Assembly (NCBI GenBank): GCA_040754335.1
Contig: JBFMCV010000007.1
Span: 84,614-148,613 of the forward strand
Reading direction: 5' to 3'
DNA length: 64,000 nt
Origin: Thermodesulfobacteriota bacterium
GTDB taxonomy: Bacteria; Desulfobacterota_D; UBA1144; Nemesobacterales; UBA2774
The position numbers and the translations under genes were made by a program. The notes below the pieces were generated by a model. The model worked only from the letters and a program-made list of their open reading frames with translations. It searched no databases and was not told the origin of the DNA. Position 1 is the first letter of the stretch. Every line of letters starts with the position of its first letter. Shown piece after piece: positions 38,408 to 46,809 of the stretch.

Positions 38408-39135
38408 GATATTTCGGTCAGACAATTATTCGGGGACCCGGGCACAAACCCCGGGTACCGGGAGAGCCCCGGCCTCGTACCGGCCCGACCGCCTCGCCGT
38501 CAGAGACCAAAGCCCCCGGATAGGGTGGCGCGATCGAGCTAATATGCCTGTAATTAACACTTTTCAGGATAAAAACTGCCTGCATAACCGGGGATACAGG
38601 GAGAGCCAGGGGATGAGGCAGGTAACGTTTGAGAAAATATAGGGACAAAAGAAAAGCTAAATCCCCCTAAATCCCCCTTTTTCTAAGGGGGAAAAGAATT
38701 TAAGAATAACACCTTTTCCGGCTTCGCGTTCCTACGCCGTGACGAGCATACGACTTTGCCCTTCGGGCTTCGACGGACAGGGGGGCGTACGGGTTAAAAA
38801 AAGGGGTGTTTTGAGCCCGCTCCGGCGGCAGCCCTGTCCCGGCGCCCCGGAGCGGGCAGCCCGCCCACAATCCCCCGCACAGACCGCCTCAGGGATATGG
38901 CGGCCGGAGCCGGGCGGCCGCCGGGATAGCCGATATTATATATGGATTATATATATTACATATTCCAACAGGAGAGGTCCGGGCGCGGCACGGGCATACA
39001 GGCATATAAATCAACATCTCGCCGAAAATCTGTTAAAATTATTTATCTTCGCACGTACACCGCAGACCGGTCATTTCGAATGCCTCAGGGACGCCGGCGG
39101 CCGGCTCAAACCGGCTCTACTCCGGCCCTGTATAT
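38408..39135. other. GC-rich hairpin region between divergent transcripts
   Basis: About 730 bases with no believable gene. 38658-38696 is the C-tract hairpin module also at 34864. 38815-38857 holds a perfect 11-bp inverted repeat (GCCCGCTCCGG/CCGGAGCGGGC) around a 21-base loop, and 38899-38922 pairs GGCGGCC with GGCCGCC. Around 38935-38970 the sequence turns to short TATA-type palindromes. Function unknown; a structured RNA or a boundary element is possible. Confidence 0.5.
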
Positions 39136-39164
39136 TTGATTGCCGCTCCGCATGATGTGATAAT
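39136..39164 (+). promoter_or_regulatory. Promoter of the S41 peptidase gene
   Basis: TTGATT (39136-39141), a 17-base spacer, GATAAT (39159-39164), about 40 bases before the TTG start. The ribosome site GAGGAG lies at 39193-39198. Confidence 0.5.
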
Positions 39165-39205
39165 ATCAAATAAGCAGCCAAGACAAGAATTGAGGAGAAA
39201 GAGTT

Positions 39206-42184
39206 TTGAATAAATTTCCGGATAGAGTCAAGAAACTATTCGTATTAACGGCCGTTATCGCGTCCCTCGCATACGTCCTGTTCTTCCCTCCGGGCGTGAT
39301 TATCCCCGGAGAGAGGGCGGAGGCGGACAACCTCGGAATAACGGACGCAGTCATGCAGTACGTAAACCGCTATTATGTAGATAAATCCGTCATAGATCCG
39401 AAAAACATGCTGATCCTGGGGCTCGGGAGAATGGAGCAGATGGTGGACAAGGTGCTCGTCGATTTCCCCCAGGGGGAGAACAGCCCGAGCTTCGAGGTGC
39501 AGGCCGGTGGGGAAAAAGCCGTGTTCGACATGAGCGGAGTCGCGGGACTCAACGACGTCACCGACAGGCTCGAAGAGGTATTCCGGTTCGTCTCGCCGCA
39601 TCTCACTCCGAACGACCCCAAGCTGAACGACATAGAGTACGCCGTGCTCGACCAGATGCTCAACTCGCTCGACCCGCACTCCGGAATAATAACCCCGCAG
39701 GTTTATAAGGAGTTCATGATAGAAACCGAAGGCAGCTTCGGGGGCCTCGGAATAGTGATCGGGGTAAGGGACGGCGACCTCACCGTCATTTCCCCCATCG
39801 AAGGCACACCCGCCTACAGGGCCGGAATAAAGCCCAACGACAAGATCGTGCAGATAGCGAACGAATCGACCGTTAACATGTCTCTCATCGAGGCCGTCAG
39901 CAAGCTTAGAGGGCCGAAGGATACCGAGGTCTCGATTCACGTCATGAGGGAAGGGTTCCCGTCGCCCAAGGAATTCAAAATGATGCGGGACACGATAGTG
40001 ATAGAGAGCGTCGAGGCTTTCGAGCTCGAAGACGGTATCGAGTACGTGAGGATCAGGGACTTCCAGAAAAACACGCTCGACAGCATCGTCCACAACCTCG
40101 AACGGAACGGCGCAGGAAGCCCGAGGGGCATAATACTCGACCTGAGGGGCAACCCCGGCGGGCTTCTCGACCAGGCCGAGAGAATCTCGGACCTCTTTTT
40201 GACACAGGGCGTGATAGTCACCACAAAAATAGGGAATTCCTCCAAGCGCTATCACGCGAACGACAAGGACCAGCAATACAACGGCAACATAGTCGTGCTC
40301 GTGGATGCGGGGAGCGCGAGCGCTTCGGAGATCGTGGCGGGCGCGCTCAAGAACAACGAAAGGGCGATCATCATAGGGGAGAGGACCTTCGGGAAGGGCT
40401 CGGTCCAGCAGATATTCGATCTGAACGACGGCTCGGCGCTCAAGCTGACGATAGCGCAGTACCTGACCCCGGGGGACATATCCATACAGGACGTAGGAGT
40501 CACGCCCGACATAATACTCCACCCGACCGTTATCACGGACGACGCCATAGTATTCCACCCGAACTCGGACAACAGGATCCCCGAGAAACCCGGCCTGAAA
40601 AAGAAGACGGTGGACCGGGTCCTCGAAAAGCCCGTCTACTCGATCACGTACCTCGACAATAAAATGGCCGTCAAACCCGGCGGGGAGGAAGAGCCCACGC
40701 CGGAAGAGGCGCTCACACGCGAAGAAAAGAGGAAGAAGCTCGAGGAGGACTTCTACGTATCGCTCGCCAGGGAGATAATCAATTCCTCGTCGGTCCCGTC
40801 CAGGAAAGAATCGCTCGGAGAGATACAGGGGGGGATCACCAAGATCTCGAAAAGCGAAGAAGGGAAGATCGTCGGGAAATGGAAGCTCATGGGGATCGAC
40901 TGGTCGACCCAGAAGACGAAGGGCCTGAAACCCTCCCTCGCGGTCACTATAACCCCCGAAATCCCGACGGGGGACGCAGGCGGCAAGCTCGAAATGAATG
41001 TGGAAGTGCAGAACACCGGCAGGGAGCCCCTCTACAGGCTAATGGCCACGACAAAATCGGAAAACCCCGTCTTCGAGGGGAAAGAGCTTATTTTCGGAAA
41101 AGTGAACCCCGGCGAGAAGAGGTCGTGGAAAACGTCGTTCGAGGTCCCGAAATGGACGCTTACCAGGGAGGACACGGTCACACTGGAATTCGAAGACGGA
41201 AACGACTCGCGGATACCCGGTTACGGATTTACCGCCAAGACGTACGGTCTCGAGAGACCGCTGTACGCGTTTAACTTCGAGATCGTCGACGACGGCAGGT
41301 ACGGGTCGAGCGGCAACGGGAACGGGATACCAGAGCCGGGAGAAATCATAGCGTTCCTCGCGAAGGTGAAGAACATGGGCCGGGGAGAGTCGGAAAAAAC
41401 AGTTCTTACGCTCAAAAACAACTCGGGAGACAAAATCTTCCTCGAAAAGGGCAGGGCCGAGTTCGAGAACCTCGCGCCGGGGGAGTCTAGGGAAGCGGCC
41501 TTTACATTCGACGTGAAGAATACGGACTCCCCGCTCGATCTCGAGATACAGATAGTGGACGACGTCTTCAAGGAAGGGCTCATAGGAAAGGCCGTAATCC
41601 CCGGCAATACCGAGGGCGCCGTCTTTGAAAAAGCGGATTCGACCGTGACAGTTGCCGAAGCCGATACGCCCGTTAGGGGCGGGAGCTATAACGAAGCCCC
41701 CATAATAGCTTTAGCGGGACAGGGGACGACTTTCAGCGGTCTCGGACAAAGCGACGGCTGGGTAAAGATAAAAATAAACGAAAATTCGGCGGGCTGGATC
41801 AATAAGGAGAAGGTGGTTATTTCCGAGACGTCCGGGCCCAGGCAGCCCGCGGGAAGCACGAGGCTTCAGGAAATTTTCGAAGCACCCCCTGTCATAAGCG
41901 TGACCGGCGTGCCGGTATCAACCGATTCACAGACGATAACGCTCAACGGGGACGTTAACGACGGGGACGGCATAGAGCTGGTATCCGTGTTCATGGGCGA
42001 AGACAAGGTCGCGCTACTGCCCTCGACAAAGACGGAAGTGCCGGTGTCGGTAGAGCTGAAGCTCGAAAACGAAGTGAACCTCATTACGATAATCGCCAAG
42101 GATTCCAAAGGGCTCCTCTCGAGACAGTCGTTCGTCGTGAGGAAAGAGGACAGCGTGGTGAGAAAAGCGGACAAGCAAGGGTAG
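39206..42184 (+). CDS. S41 family C-terminal processing peptidase with PDZ domain and long C-terminal extension
   Basis: 992 aa, about twice the length of ordinary CtpA. An N-terminal membrane anchor or signal (residues 10-35), an alpha-helical region, a PDZ domain (about 175-260; GSFGGLGIVIGV, GIKPNDKIVQI) and the S41 core with nucleophile Ser near 372 (AGSASASEIVAGAL) and Lys near 397 (ERTFGKGSVQQ). The last 450 residues look like repeated beta-sandwich domains (VEVQNTGREPLYRL, AKVKNMGRGESEKT) and an SH3-like stretch (GWVKIKINENSAGWINKEKV). This resembles the MXAN_5808-type serine peptidases. Start is TTG with GAGGAG. Periplasmic proteolysis, substrate unknown. Confidence 0.85.
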   Translation: MNKFPDRVKKLFVLTAVIASLAYVLFFPPGVIIPGERAEADNLGITDAVMQYVNRYYVDKSVIDPKNMLILGLGRMEQMVDKVLVDFPQGENSPSFEVQAGGEKAVFDMSGVAGLNDVTDRLEEVFRFVSPHLTPNDPKLNDIEYAVLDQMLNSLDPHSGIITPQVYKEFMIETEGSFGGLGIVIGVRDGDLTVISPIEGTPAYRAGIKPNDKIVQIANESTVNMSLIEAVSKLRGPKDTEVSIHVMREGFPSPKEFKMMRDTIVIESVEAFELEDGIEYVRIRDFQKNTLDSIVHNLERNGAGSPRGIILDLRGNPGGLLDQAERISDLFLTQGVIVTTKIGNSSKRYHANDKDQQYNGNIVVLVDAGSASASEIVAGALKNNERAIIIGERTFGKGSVQQIFDLNDGSALKLTIAQYLTPGDISIQDVGVTPDIILHPTVITDDAIVFHPNSDNRIPEKPGLKKKTVDRVLEKPVYSITYLDNKMAVKPGGEEEPTPEEALTREEKRKKLEEDFYVSLAREIINSSSVPSRKESLGEIQGGITKISKSEEGKIVGKWKLMGIDWSTQKTKGLKPSLAVTITPEIPTGDAGGKLEMNVEVQNTGREPLYRLMATTKSENPVFEGKELIFGKVNPGEKRSWKTSFEVPKWTLTREDTVTLEFEDGNDSRIPGYGFTAKTYGLERPLYAFNFEIVDDGRYGSSGNGNGIPEPGEIIAFLAKVKNMGRGESEKTVLTLKNNSGDKIFLEKGRAEFENLAPGESREAAFTFDVKNTDSPLDLEIQIVDDVFKEGLIGKAVIPGNTEGAVFEKADSTVTVAEADTPVRGGSYNEAPIIALAGQGTTFSGLGQSDGWVKIKINENSAGWINKEKVVISETSGPRQPAGSTRLQEIFEAPPVISVTGVPVSTDSQTITLNGDVNDGDGIELVSVFMGEDKVALLPSTKTEVPVSVELKLENEVNLITIIAKDSKGLLSRQSFVVRKEDSVVRKADKQG

Positions 42185-42189
42185 CTGGC

Positions 42190-43122
42190 TTGATCGGGAA
42201 ATTCGTCCTCAGCCGGGCACTGACGGGAATCTTCGTAATATTCGCAGTCGTGACGATAACCTTTTTTCTTCTGAGGACTCTACCCGGGGGGCCGTTCGAC
42301 GCCGAAAAAAAGCTCCCTCCCCAGATCAAAAAAAACATAGAGGCAAAATACCACCTCGACGAGCCTGTCTGGAAACAGTACTTCTCATATTTGAGCGGCC
42401 TCGCACGGGGCGATTTCGGTCCGTCCTATAAATATATCGACAGGTCAGTAAACGAGATAATAGGCGAAACGCTTCCGGTTTCGGTCGAGCTCGGGCTCAT
42501 AAGCCTCGTTATAGCGGTCTTGCTCGGCTGCGCAATCGGCATCGCTTCGGCGACGAAAGCCGGGGGGGCGGTCGATTTCGCTTCCGTATCGATCGCGACG
42601 GCGCTCGTGTCCGTACCGACCTTCGTAACCGGGGCCTTGCTTATCTACGTATTCTCCGTGAAGCTGAGGTGGCTGCCGGCGGCGCTCTGGGGAAGCCCCG
42701 CCCACGTAGTGCTTCCGGCTCTGACGCTTGCGGCCGGGCCCGCGGCATACATAGCACGCCTCATACGCGCGAGCATGCTCGATACGTCGAAAGCACTTTT
42801 TATAAGGACGGCCAGGGCCAAGGGGCTCGGCGATTTCAGCGTGGTCACGAAACACATACTGAGAAACGCACTCATACCCGTAGTCACCGTGCTCGGCCCG
42901 ATCACCGCTTTTCTCGTCACGGGGTCCTTCGTCGTCGAGCACATATTCGCGATACCGGGGACGGGAAGGTTCTTCGTAATGGCGGTCTCGAACAGGGACT
43001 ACCCGCTCGTCATGGGGATAACGATCGTGTATACGATAATACTCGTCCTCGCGAACCTGATCGTGGACATACTCTACGTCGTCCTCGACCCGCGGATAAA
43101 ATTCGATAAGGGCGGCGTCTAG
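42190..43122 (+). CDS. ABC transporter permease of the DppB/OppB type, orphan
   Basis: 310-aa inner-membrane permease of the peptide/nickel ABC family. N-terminal helix then TITFFLLRTLPGGPFD, KYHLDEPVWKQYFSYL, RGDFGPSYKY, six membrane helices and the EAA-type cytoplasmic loop RTARAKGLGDFSVVTKHILRNALIP; it ends VVLDPRIKFD. Starts with TTG 5 bases after the peptidase stop and is followed within 2 bases by truA. The partner permease (OppC), ATPases (OppD/F) and binding protein are not in the window, which is unusual. Either partners are elsewhere or the protein has another use. Confidence 0.9.
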   Translation: MIGKFVLSRALTGIFVIFAVVTITFFLLRTLPGGPFDAEKKLPPQIKKNIEAKYHLDEPVWKQYFSYLSGLARGDFGPSYKYIDRSVNEIIGETLPVSVELGLISLVIAVLLGCAIGIASATKAGGAVDFASVSIATALVSVPTFVTGALLIYVFSVKLRWLPAALWGSPAHVVLPALTLAAGPAAYIARLIRASMLDTSKALFIRTARAKGLGDFSVVTKHILRNALIPVVTVLGPITAFLVTGSFVVEHIFAIPGTGRFFVMAVSNRDYPLVMGITIVYTIILVLANLIVDILYVVLDPRIKFDKGGV

Positions 43123-43124
43123 AC

Positions 43125-43859
43125 GTGAGGAACATCAAGCTTACGATCGAATACGACGGGTCCGACTACGCGGGCTGGCAGCGTCAGCCCTCGGGGCCGA
43201 CGATACAGGAGACGATAGAGACGTCCCTCAGGACGATAACGGGGGAGAACATAAAGCTCCTGGGCTCGGGCAGAACGGATTCGGGGGTGCACGCGCTCGG
43301 GCAGGTGGCGAGCTTCAGGACAGAGACAGCGCTCAGCCCCTCCGAGCTTCAGAAGGGGCTCAATTCGCTCCTCCCGAAGGATATAGTGATAACGGACGCG
43401 GAAGAAGCGGAGCCGGGGTTTCACGCCCAGCTCTCCGCTAAGAGTAAAACTTACACATATAAAATATTGAACCGCCCTTTCCCGTCCGCGATACTGAGGG
43501 ACAGGGCATGGTTCATACCATATCCCCTGAAGGCGCGTTTAATGAGCGAGGCTGCGGGCGCGCTCATCGGGGAGCACGACTTCAGGGCATTCGCGCAGTC
43601 CGAGGCCACTGTGAAATCCACCGTAAGGACGGTGCTCGGCGCCGGAATTACAAAACGGAAAGACATGCTGGAGTTCAGCATCGAAGCCGACGGATTCATG
43701 AAGAGGATGGTCAGGCTGATTGTCGGCACGCTCGTTCAGGTGGGCAAGGAAAAAATCACCCCCGCGCAGTTCCGCGAAATCCTGGAATCGGGGGAGAAAA
43801 CGAAGTTCGTGCATGCAGCCCCCGCCCGGGGGCTGTATTTAAAGGAAGTCAAGTATTGA
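43125..43859 (+). CDS. truA: tRNA pseudouridine(38-40) synthase
   Basis: Converts uridines 38-40 of the anticodon arm to pseudouridine. 244 aa, normal length. IEYDGSDYAGWQRQP, the catalytic Asp52 in GSGRTDSGVHALGQ, RVNSLLP-like segment (LNSLLPKDI) and FMKRMVRLIVGTL are all present. Starts with GTG 2 bases after the permease stop, so it is in the same transcript as the peptidase and permease. Housekeeping function. Confidence 0.95.
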   Translation: MRNIKLTIEYDGSDYAGWQRQPSGPTIQETIETSLRTITGENIKLLGSGRTDSGVHALGQVASFRTETALSPSELQKGLNSLLPKDIVITDAEEAEPGFHAQLSAKSKTYTYKILNRPFPSAILRDRAWFIPYPLKARLMSEAAGALIGEHDFRAFAQSEATVKSTVRTVLGAGITKRKDMLEFSIEADGFMKRMVRLIVGTLVQVGKEKITPAQFREILESGEKTKFVHAAPARGLYLKEVKY

Positions 43860-43918
43860 TTCGTGTATAATCCCGTGCGCTGACGAAAGCCAAACTACAA
43901 CTTTGGAGAGATGAGCAT

Positions 43919-44677
43919 ATGAAGATCCTCAGATTCGAGACACAGGACAGGAAGACGAGATACGGGACCCCGGACTCGGGCAAGATTCAAGAGCTGGAAG
44001 GGGACATATTCGGGAAATTCGAGGCGACGGGGCATACGTTCGACCAGGGGGAAGTAAAGGTTCTCCCGCCTGCAGCGCCGACCAAGATAGTCGCAGTCGG
44101 GCTCAACTACAAGGACCACGCGATCGAAATGGGGAGGGATTTGCCGGAAGAGCCCAGGCTCTTCATCAAGCCGAGCACTTCGCTGATCGGACACGGGGAC
44201 AAGATAATCTACCCCGCGCATATGTCCTCGCACGTCGACTACGAAGGGGAGCTCGCACTCGTGATCAGAAAACAGGCGAGGCACGTTGAAGAAGGGGAAG
44301 CGCTCGATTACGTGCTCGGCTATACGTGCCTGAACGACGTCACCGCGCGCGATCTCCAGGCGCGGGACATCCAGTTCACTAGGGCAAAGGGTTTCGATAC
44401 GTTCGCCCCCGCGGGGCCTGTGATAGAAACCGATATAGACCCGGGCGGCCTCGAGATATCGACCTATCTCAACGGCGAGAGGAAGCAGCACTCAAACACG
44501 AAGAACCTGATTTTCAGCGTGCCCCGGCTCGTGAGCTTCATATCGAAGGTCATGACGCTCCTTCCGGGGGACATCATATCGACCGGCACTCCCGCAGGCG
44601 TGGGGCCTATGAAGCGGGGCGATACCGTGGAAGTGGAGATCGAGGGAATAGGTAAGCTCACCAATTACGTTGAATAA
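43919..44677 (+). CDS. Fumarylacetoacetate hydrolase family protein
   Basis: 252 aa, cytoplasmic. Belongs to the FAH superfamily of metal-dependent hydrolases, isomerases and decarboxylases (HpaG, acylpyruvase, oxaloacetate decarboxylase). Core motifs are [29 protein letters not shown], the metal-binding acidic patch [36 protein letters not shown] and [15 protein letters not shown]. Closest in layout to 2-hydroxyhepta-2,4-diene-1,7-dioate isomerase/acylpyruvase types. The ribosome site GGAGAG precedes ATG. No aromatic-degradation genes adjoin, so the substrate is open. Confidence 0.88.
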   Translation: MKILRFETQDRKTRYGTPDSGKIQELEGDIFGKFEATGHTFDQGEVKVLPPAAPTKIVAVGLNYKDHAIEMGRDLPEEPRLFIKPSTSLIGHGDKIIYPAHMSSHVDYEGELALVIRKQARHVEEGEALDYVLGYTCLNDVTARDLQARDIQFTRAKGFDTFAPAGPVIETDIDPGGLEISTYLNGERKQHSNTKNLIFSVPRLVSFISKVMTLLPGDIISTGTPAGVGPMKRGDTVEVEIEGIGKLTNYVE

Positions 44678-44706
44678 CCTCGGAAGCGAAAAACCCCATA
44701 CACGCG

Positions 44707-46665
44707 TCAGCGGTCGGAATTGACCGTCCTGAGAATCGATTGCGCCTCTTCGTGGACCCGGGGATCGGACGCGATCCTGAGAAGGACCTCGGCCTGCTCC
44801 CCCGCCTTCTCCCTCTCCCCGAGAGCCAGGTAGACCCGGGCGAGGAGGACCCTCGCTTCTATGAACCCCGCTTCGTATGCGACCGCGTCCTCGAGCGAGC
44901 GCGTCGACAGCATTAACAAGTCGTAAGACCTTTGCTGCCGAGCCTGGATGGAATACACAAGGCCCAACATGTATAGCGCCTTAGGGTTCCTATGCTTGAC
45001 CTCGACCGCTCTCTCTAGATAGCCGCGGGCTGCCGAGATATTATTTTGCTTCAGAGACATATAGCCCATGTAAAAATTGTATTCTCCTTCCTGCCCGGTG
45101 TCATATTCGCGGGCCGCATTCAGATACTTTTCGGCGCTCCCGTAATCGCCCTTTTCAATATAGTCAAGCGCGAGGGCGCCCGCGGCTATGCCCCTCCCGC
45201 GGTTCGTAGCTTTGATTTCGGGACCGAGCGCGGCCGTATGCTGCTGTATAGCCTCGTCGACCCTGCCCGCCTTCCTGAGCGCTTCTCCGTAGTTGACTCT
45301 CGGTGTAATCCGGTCGGGTGTCTTACTGACCGCGGCCTCCCAGAGCGTAATCTCGTCCCTCCAGACCTCCTGCCCCTTCACGGTAACGATCAGAAAAGAA
45401 ACGCATAACAATCCGCCCGCGGCCAGGCCGGCCCATTCTCTCCCGATGAGACTCCCGCCCCTCACTATCCAATACCCCAGGAGCAGGCAGTACCCCGCAG
45501 AAGGGACGTACAGGAACCTCTCCGCGAACTTGGTCAACGCCAGCGGGTATATCGCTATCAATACCGCCGGGCCCAGGGTCGTGAAAATCCAGAGCAGCGA
45601 GAAGGCGGTGACTTTCTCCTTCTTCCTGATCGAAACTATGAATCCCGCGGTAACCGCGGCTATGAGCAGGAGCGAAATAATAATTTGCGGTGCGCCCCCG
45701 ATCGGGATCGATGCGATGAAGTGGTTGAGATCGTACGGAAACAGGAGCTTCTGCGCATAGAAAAGATACGCGCCTAGAAACGTGGTGATGACTTTCCAGG
45801 CGCCCGGGGAGCCGTCTGTTTCATCGAATTCTCCAGCGTCGAGAATAGTGAGAGTATTCTCTAGAGAACCCCACCTGAAATAAGCATAAAACAATACAAG
45901 AGAGCCGATGACCGCGTACTTAACGATATTGGCGCGGTTAAAGAGCCTCCCGCTTATGAGATCGAGGCCGAGTATGATCAAGGGGAACGAAAACGCCACC
46001 TCTTTCGAGAGAAAGGAAAGATAGAAAAAGAACCCGGCAAATACGATGAAGAAGATCCGACTGTTGGAGAGTATGTAGAAAATGAGACTCAGGAGCAAGA
46101 ACATCCCGGCGTGCAGGTCCCCCCTCGCGGAGATAAACGAGACCGATTCGACGTGGAGGGGATATAGAGCGAACAGCATTCCCGAGAGAAAAGCCACGCT
46201 CTCTCCCGGCCCCCTTTTAAACTCTTTAAATAACAGGAGGATCAGGAAGTAAAGGAGCACCGTAGAGACCGAATGCATGACTACGTTCGTCAGGTGGTAT
46301 CCGAAAGGCGAGCTCCCCCACATCCTGCTGTCCAGGACGAGCGAGGTGAAAAACATCGGCCTGAAATATTTTGCAGTCCTGACCTCCTCGGGCCTCGAGT
46401 GGAACAGTGTCTCGAAACCCAGCTCCGCGTACCTGAGTTTGGGCCCCCAGCTCTGGACAAACCTTAAATCGTCCCACACGAGCCCGTTATCGAGCGACGG
46501 TACGAACACGGAGAACGAGACCAGGAACAGGAGCACCGCCACGAACGCCCTGTGCTTGATTATCCTCAGAATCCTTCTGTCAGAGGGACGCGGGGCTTCG
46601 GGCGTCCCTGCGGGCGGAGTCTCTGTCATCTTCTCTCCCGGCTTTTTCATTTTTTCGGTCCACAT
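44707..46665 (-). CDS. TMTC-like GT-C glycosyltransferase with C-terminal TPR repeats (paralogue 1)
   Basis: 652 aa. About 10 to 12 membrane segments fill residues 35-450, then 200 residues of tetratricopeptide repeats (VNYGEALRKAGRVDEAIQQH, YNFYMGYMSLKQNNISAARGYL). Key membrane motifs are NGLVWDDLRFV (acidic pair in the first loop) and ALYPLHVESVSFISARGDL, which parallels the HTEAV...GRAD block of eukaryotic TMTC O-mannosyltransferases; LSKEVAFSFP and KFAERFLYVPSAGYCL follow. First in a tandem array of three. The short N-terminal Pro-rich stretch has alternative starts. Lipid-linked sugar transfer to proteins is inferred. Confidence 0.75.
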   Translation of the reverse strand: MWTEKMKKPGEKMTETPPAGTPEAPRPSDRRILRIIKHRAFVAVLLFLVSFSVFVPSLDNGLVWDDLRFVQSWGPKLRYAELGFETLFHSRPEEVRTAKYFRPMFFTSLVLDSRMWGSSPFGYHLTNVVMHSVSTVLLYFLILLLFKEFKRGPGESVAFLSGMLFALYPLHVESVSFISARGDLHAGMFLLLSLIFYILSNSRIFFIVFAGFFFYLSFLSKEVAFSFPLIILGLDLISGRLFNRANIVKYAVIGSLVLFYAYFRWGSLENTLTILDAGEFDETDGSPGAWKVITTFLGAYLFYAQKLLFPYDLNHFIASIPIGGAPQIIISLLLIAAVTAGFIVSIRKKEKVTAFSLLWIFTTLGPAVLIAIYPLALTKFAERFLYVPSAGYCLLLGYWIVRGGSLIGREWAGLAAGGLLCVSFLIVTVKGQEVWRDEITLWEAAVSKTPDRITPRVNYGEALRKAGRVDEAIQQHTAALGPEIKATNRGRGIAAGALALDYIEKGDYGSAEKYLNAAREYDTGQEGEYNFYMGYMSLKQNNISAARGYLERAVEVKHRNPKALYMLGLVYSIQARQQRSYDLLMLSTRSLEDAVAYEAGFIEARVLLARVYLALGEREKAGEQAEVLLRIASDPRVHEEAQSILRTVNSDR

Positions 46666-46809
46666 ATTACGATCCGGAGAGGATTTCCAGTGACGGGGCT
46701 TCCGATCCCGTCATTGCAGAGCAGTCGCTCAGGAGCGTCTATTATACTACGGGCTTCGACCTCTTGCGAATCCGCCTGACCGCTTTCCGGGACAGGGCGG
46801 ATGCCCATA

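Noticed and set aside
38418..39155. Small open frames in the 38.4-39.2 kb gap
   Set aside because: They follow C-tract and GC-rich hairpins, have biased composition and no ribosome sites; non-coding repeats explain them.
39245..40558. 437-codon open frame antisense to the S41 peptidase
   Set aside because: Composition of a shadow frame (Tyr/Val/Arg/Glu runs) and no recognisable family; the sense strand encodes an intact peptidase.
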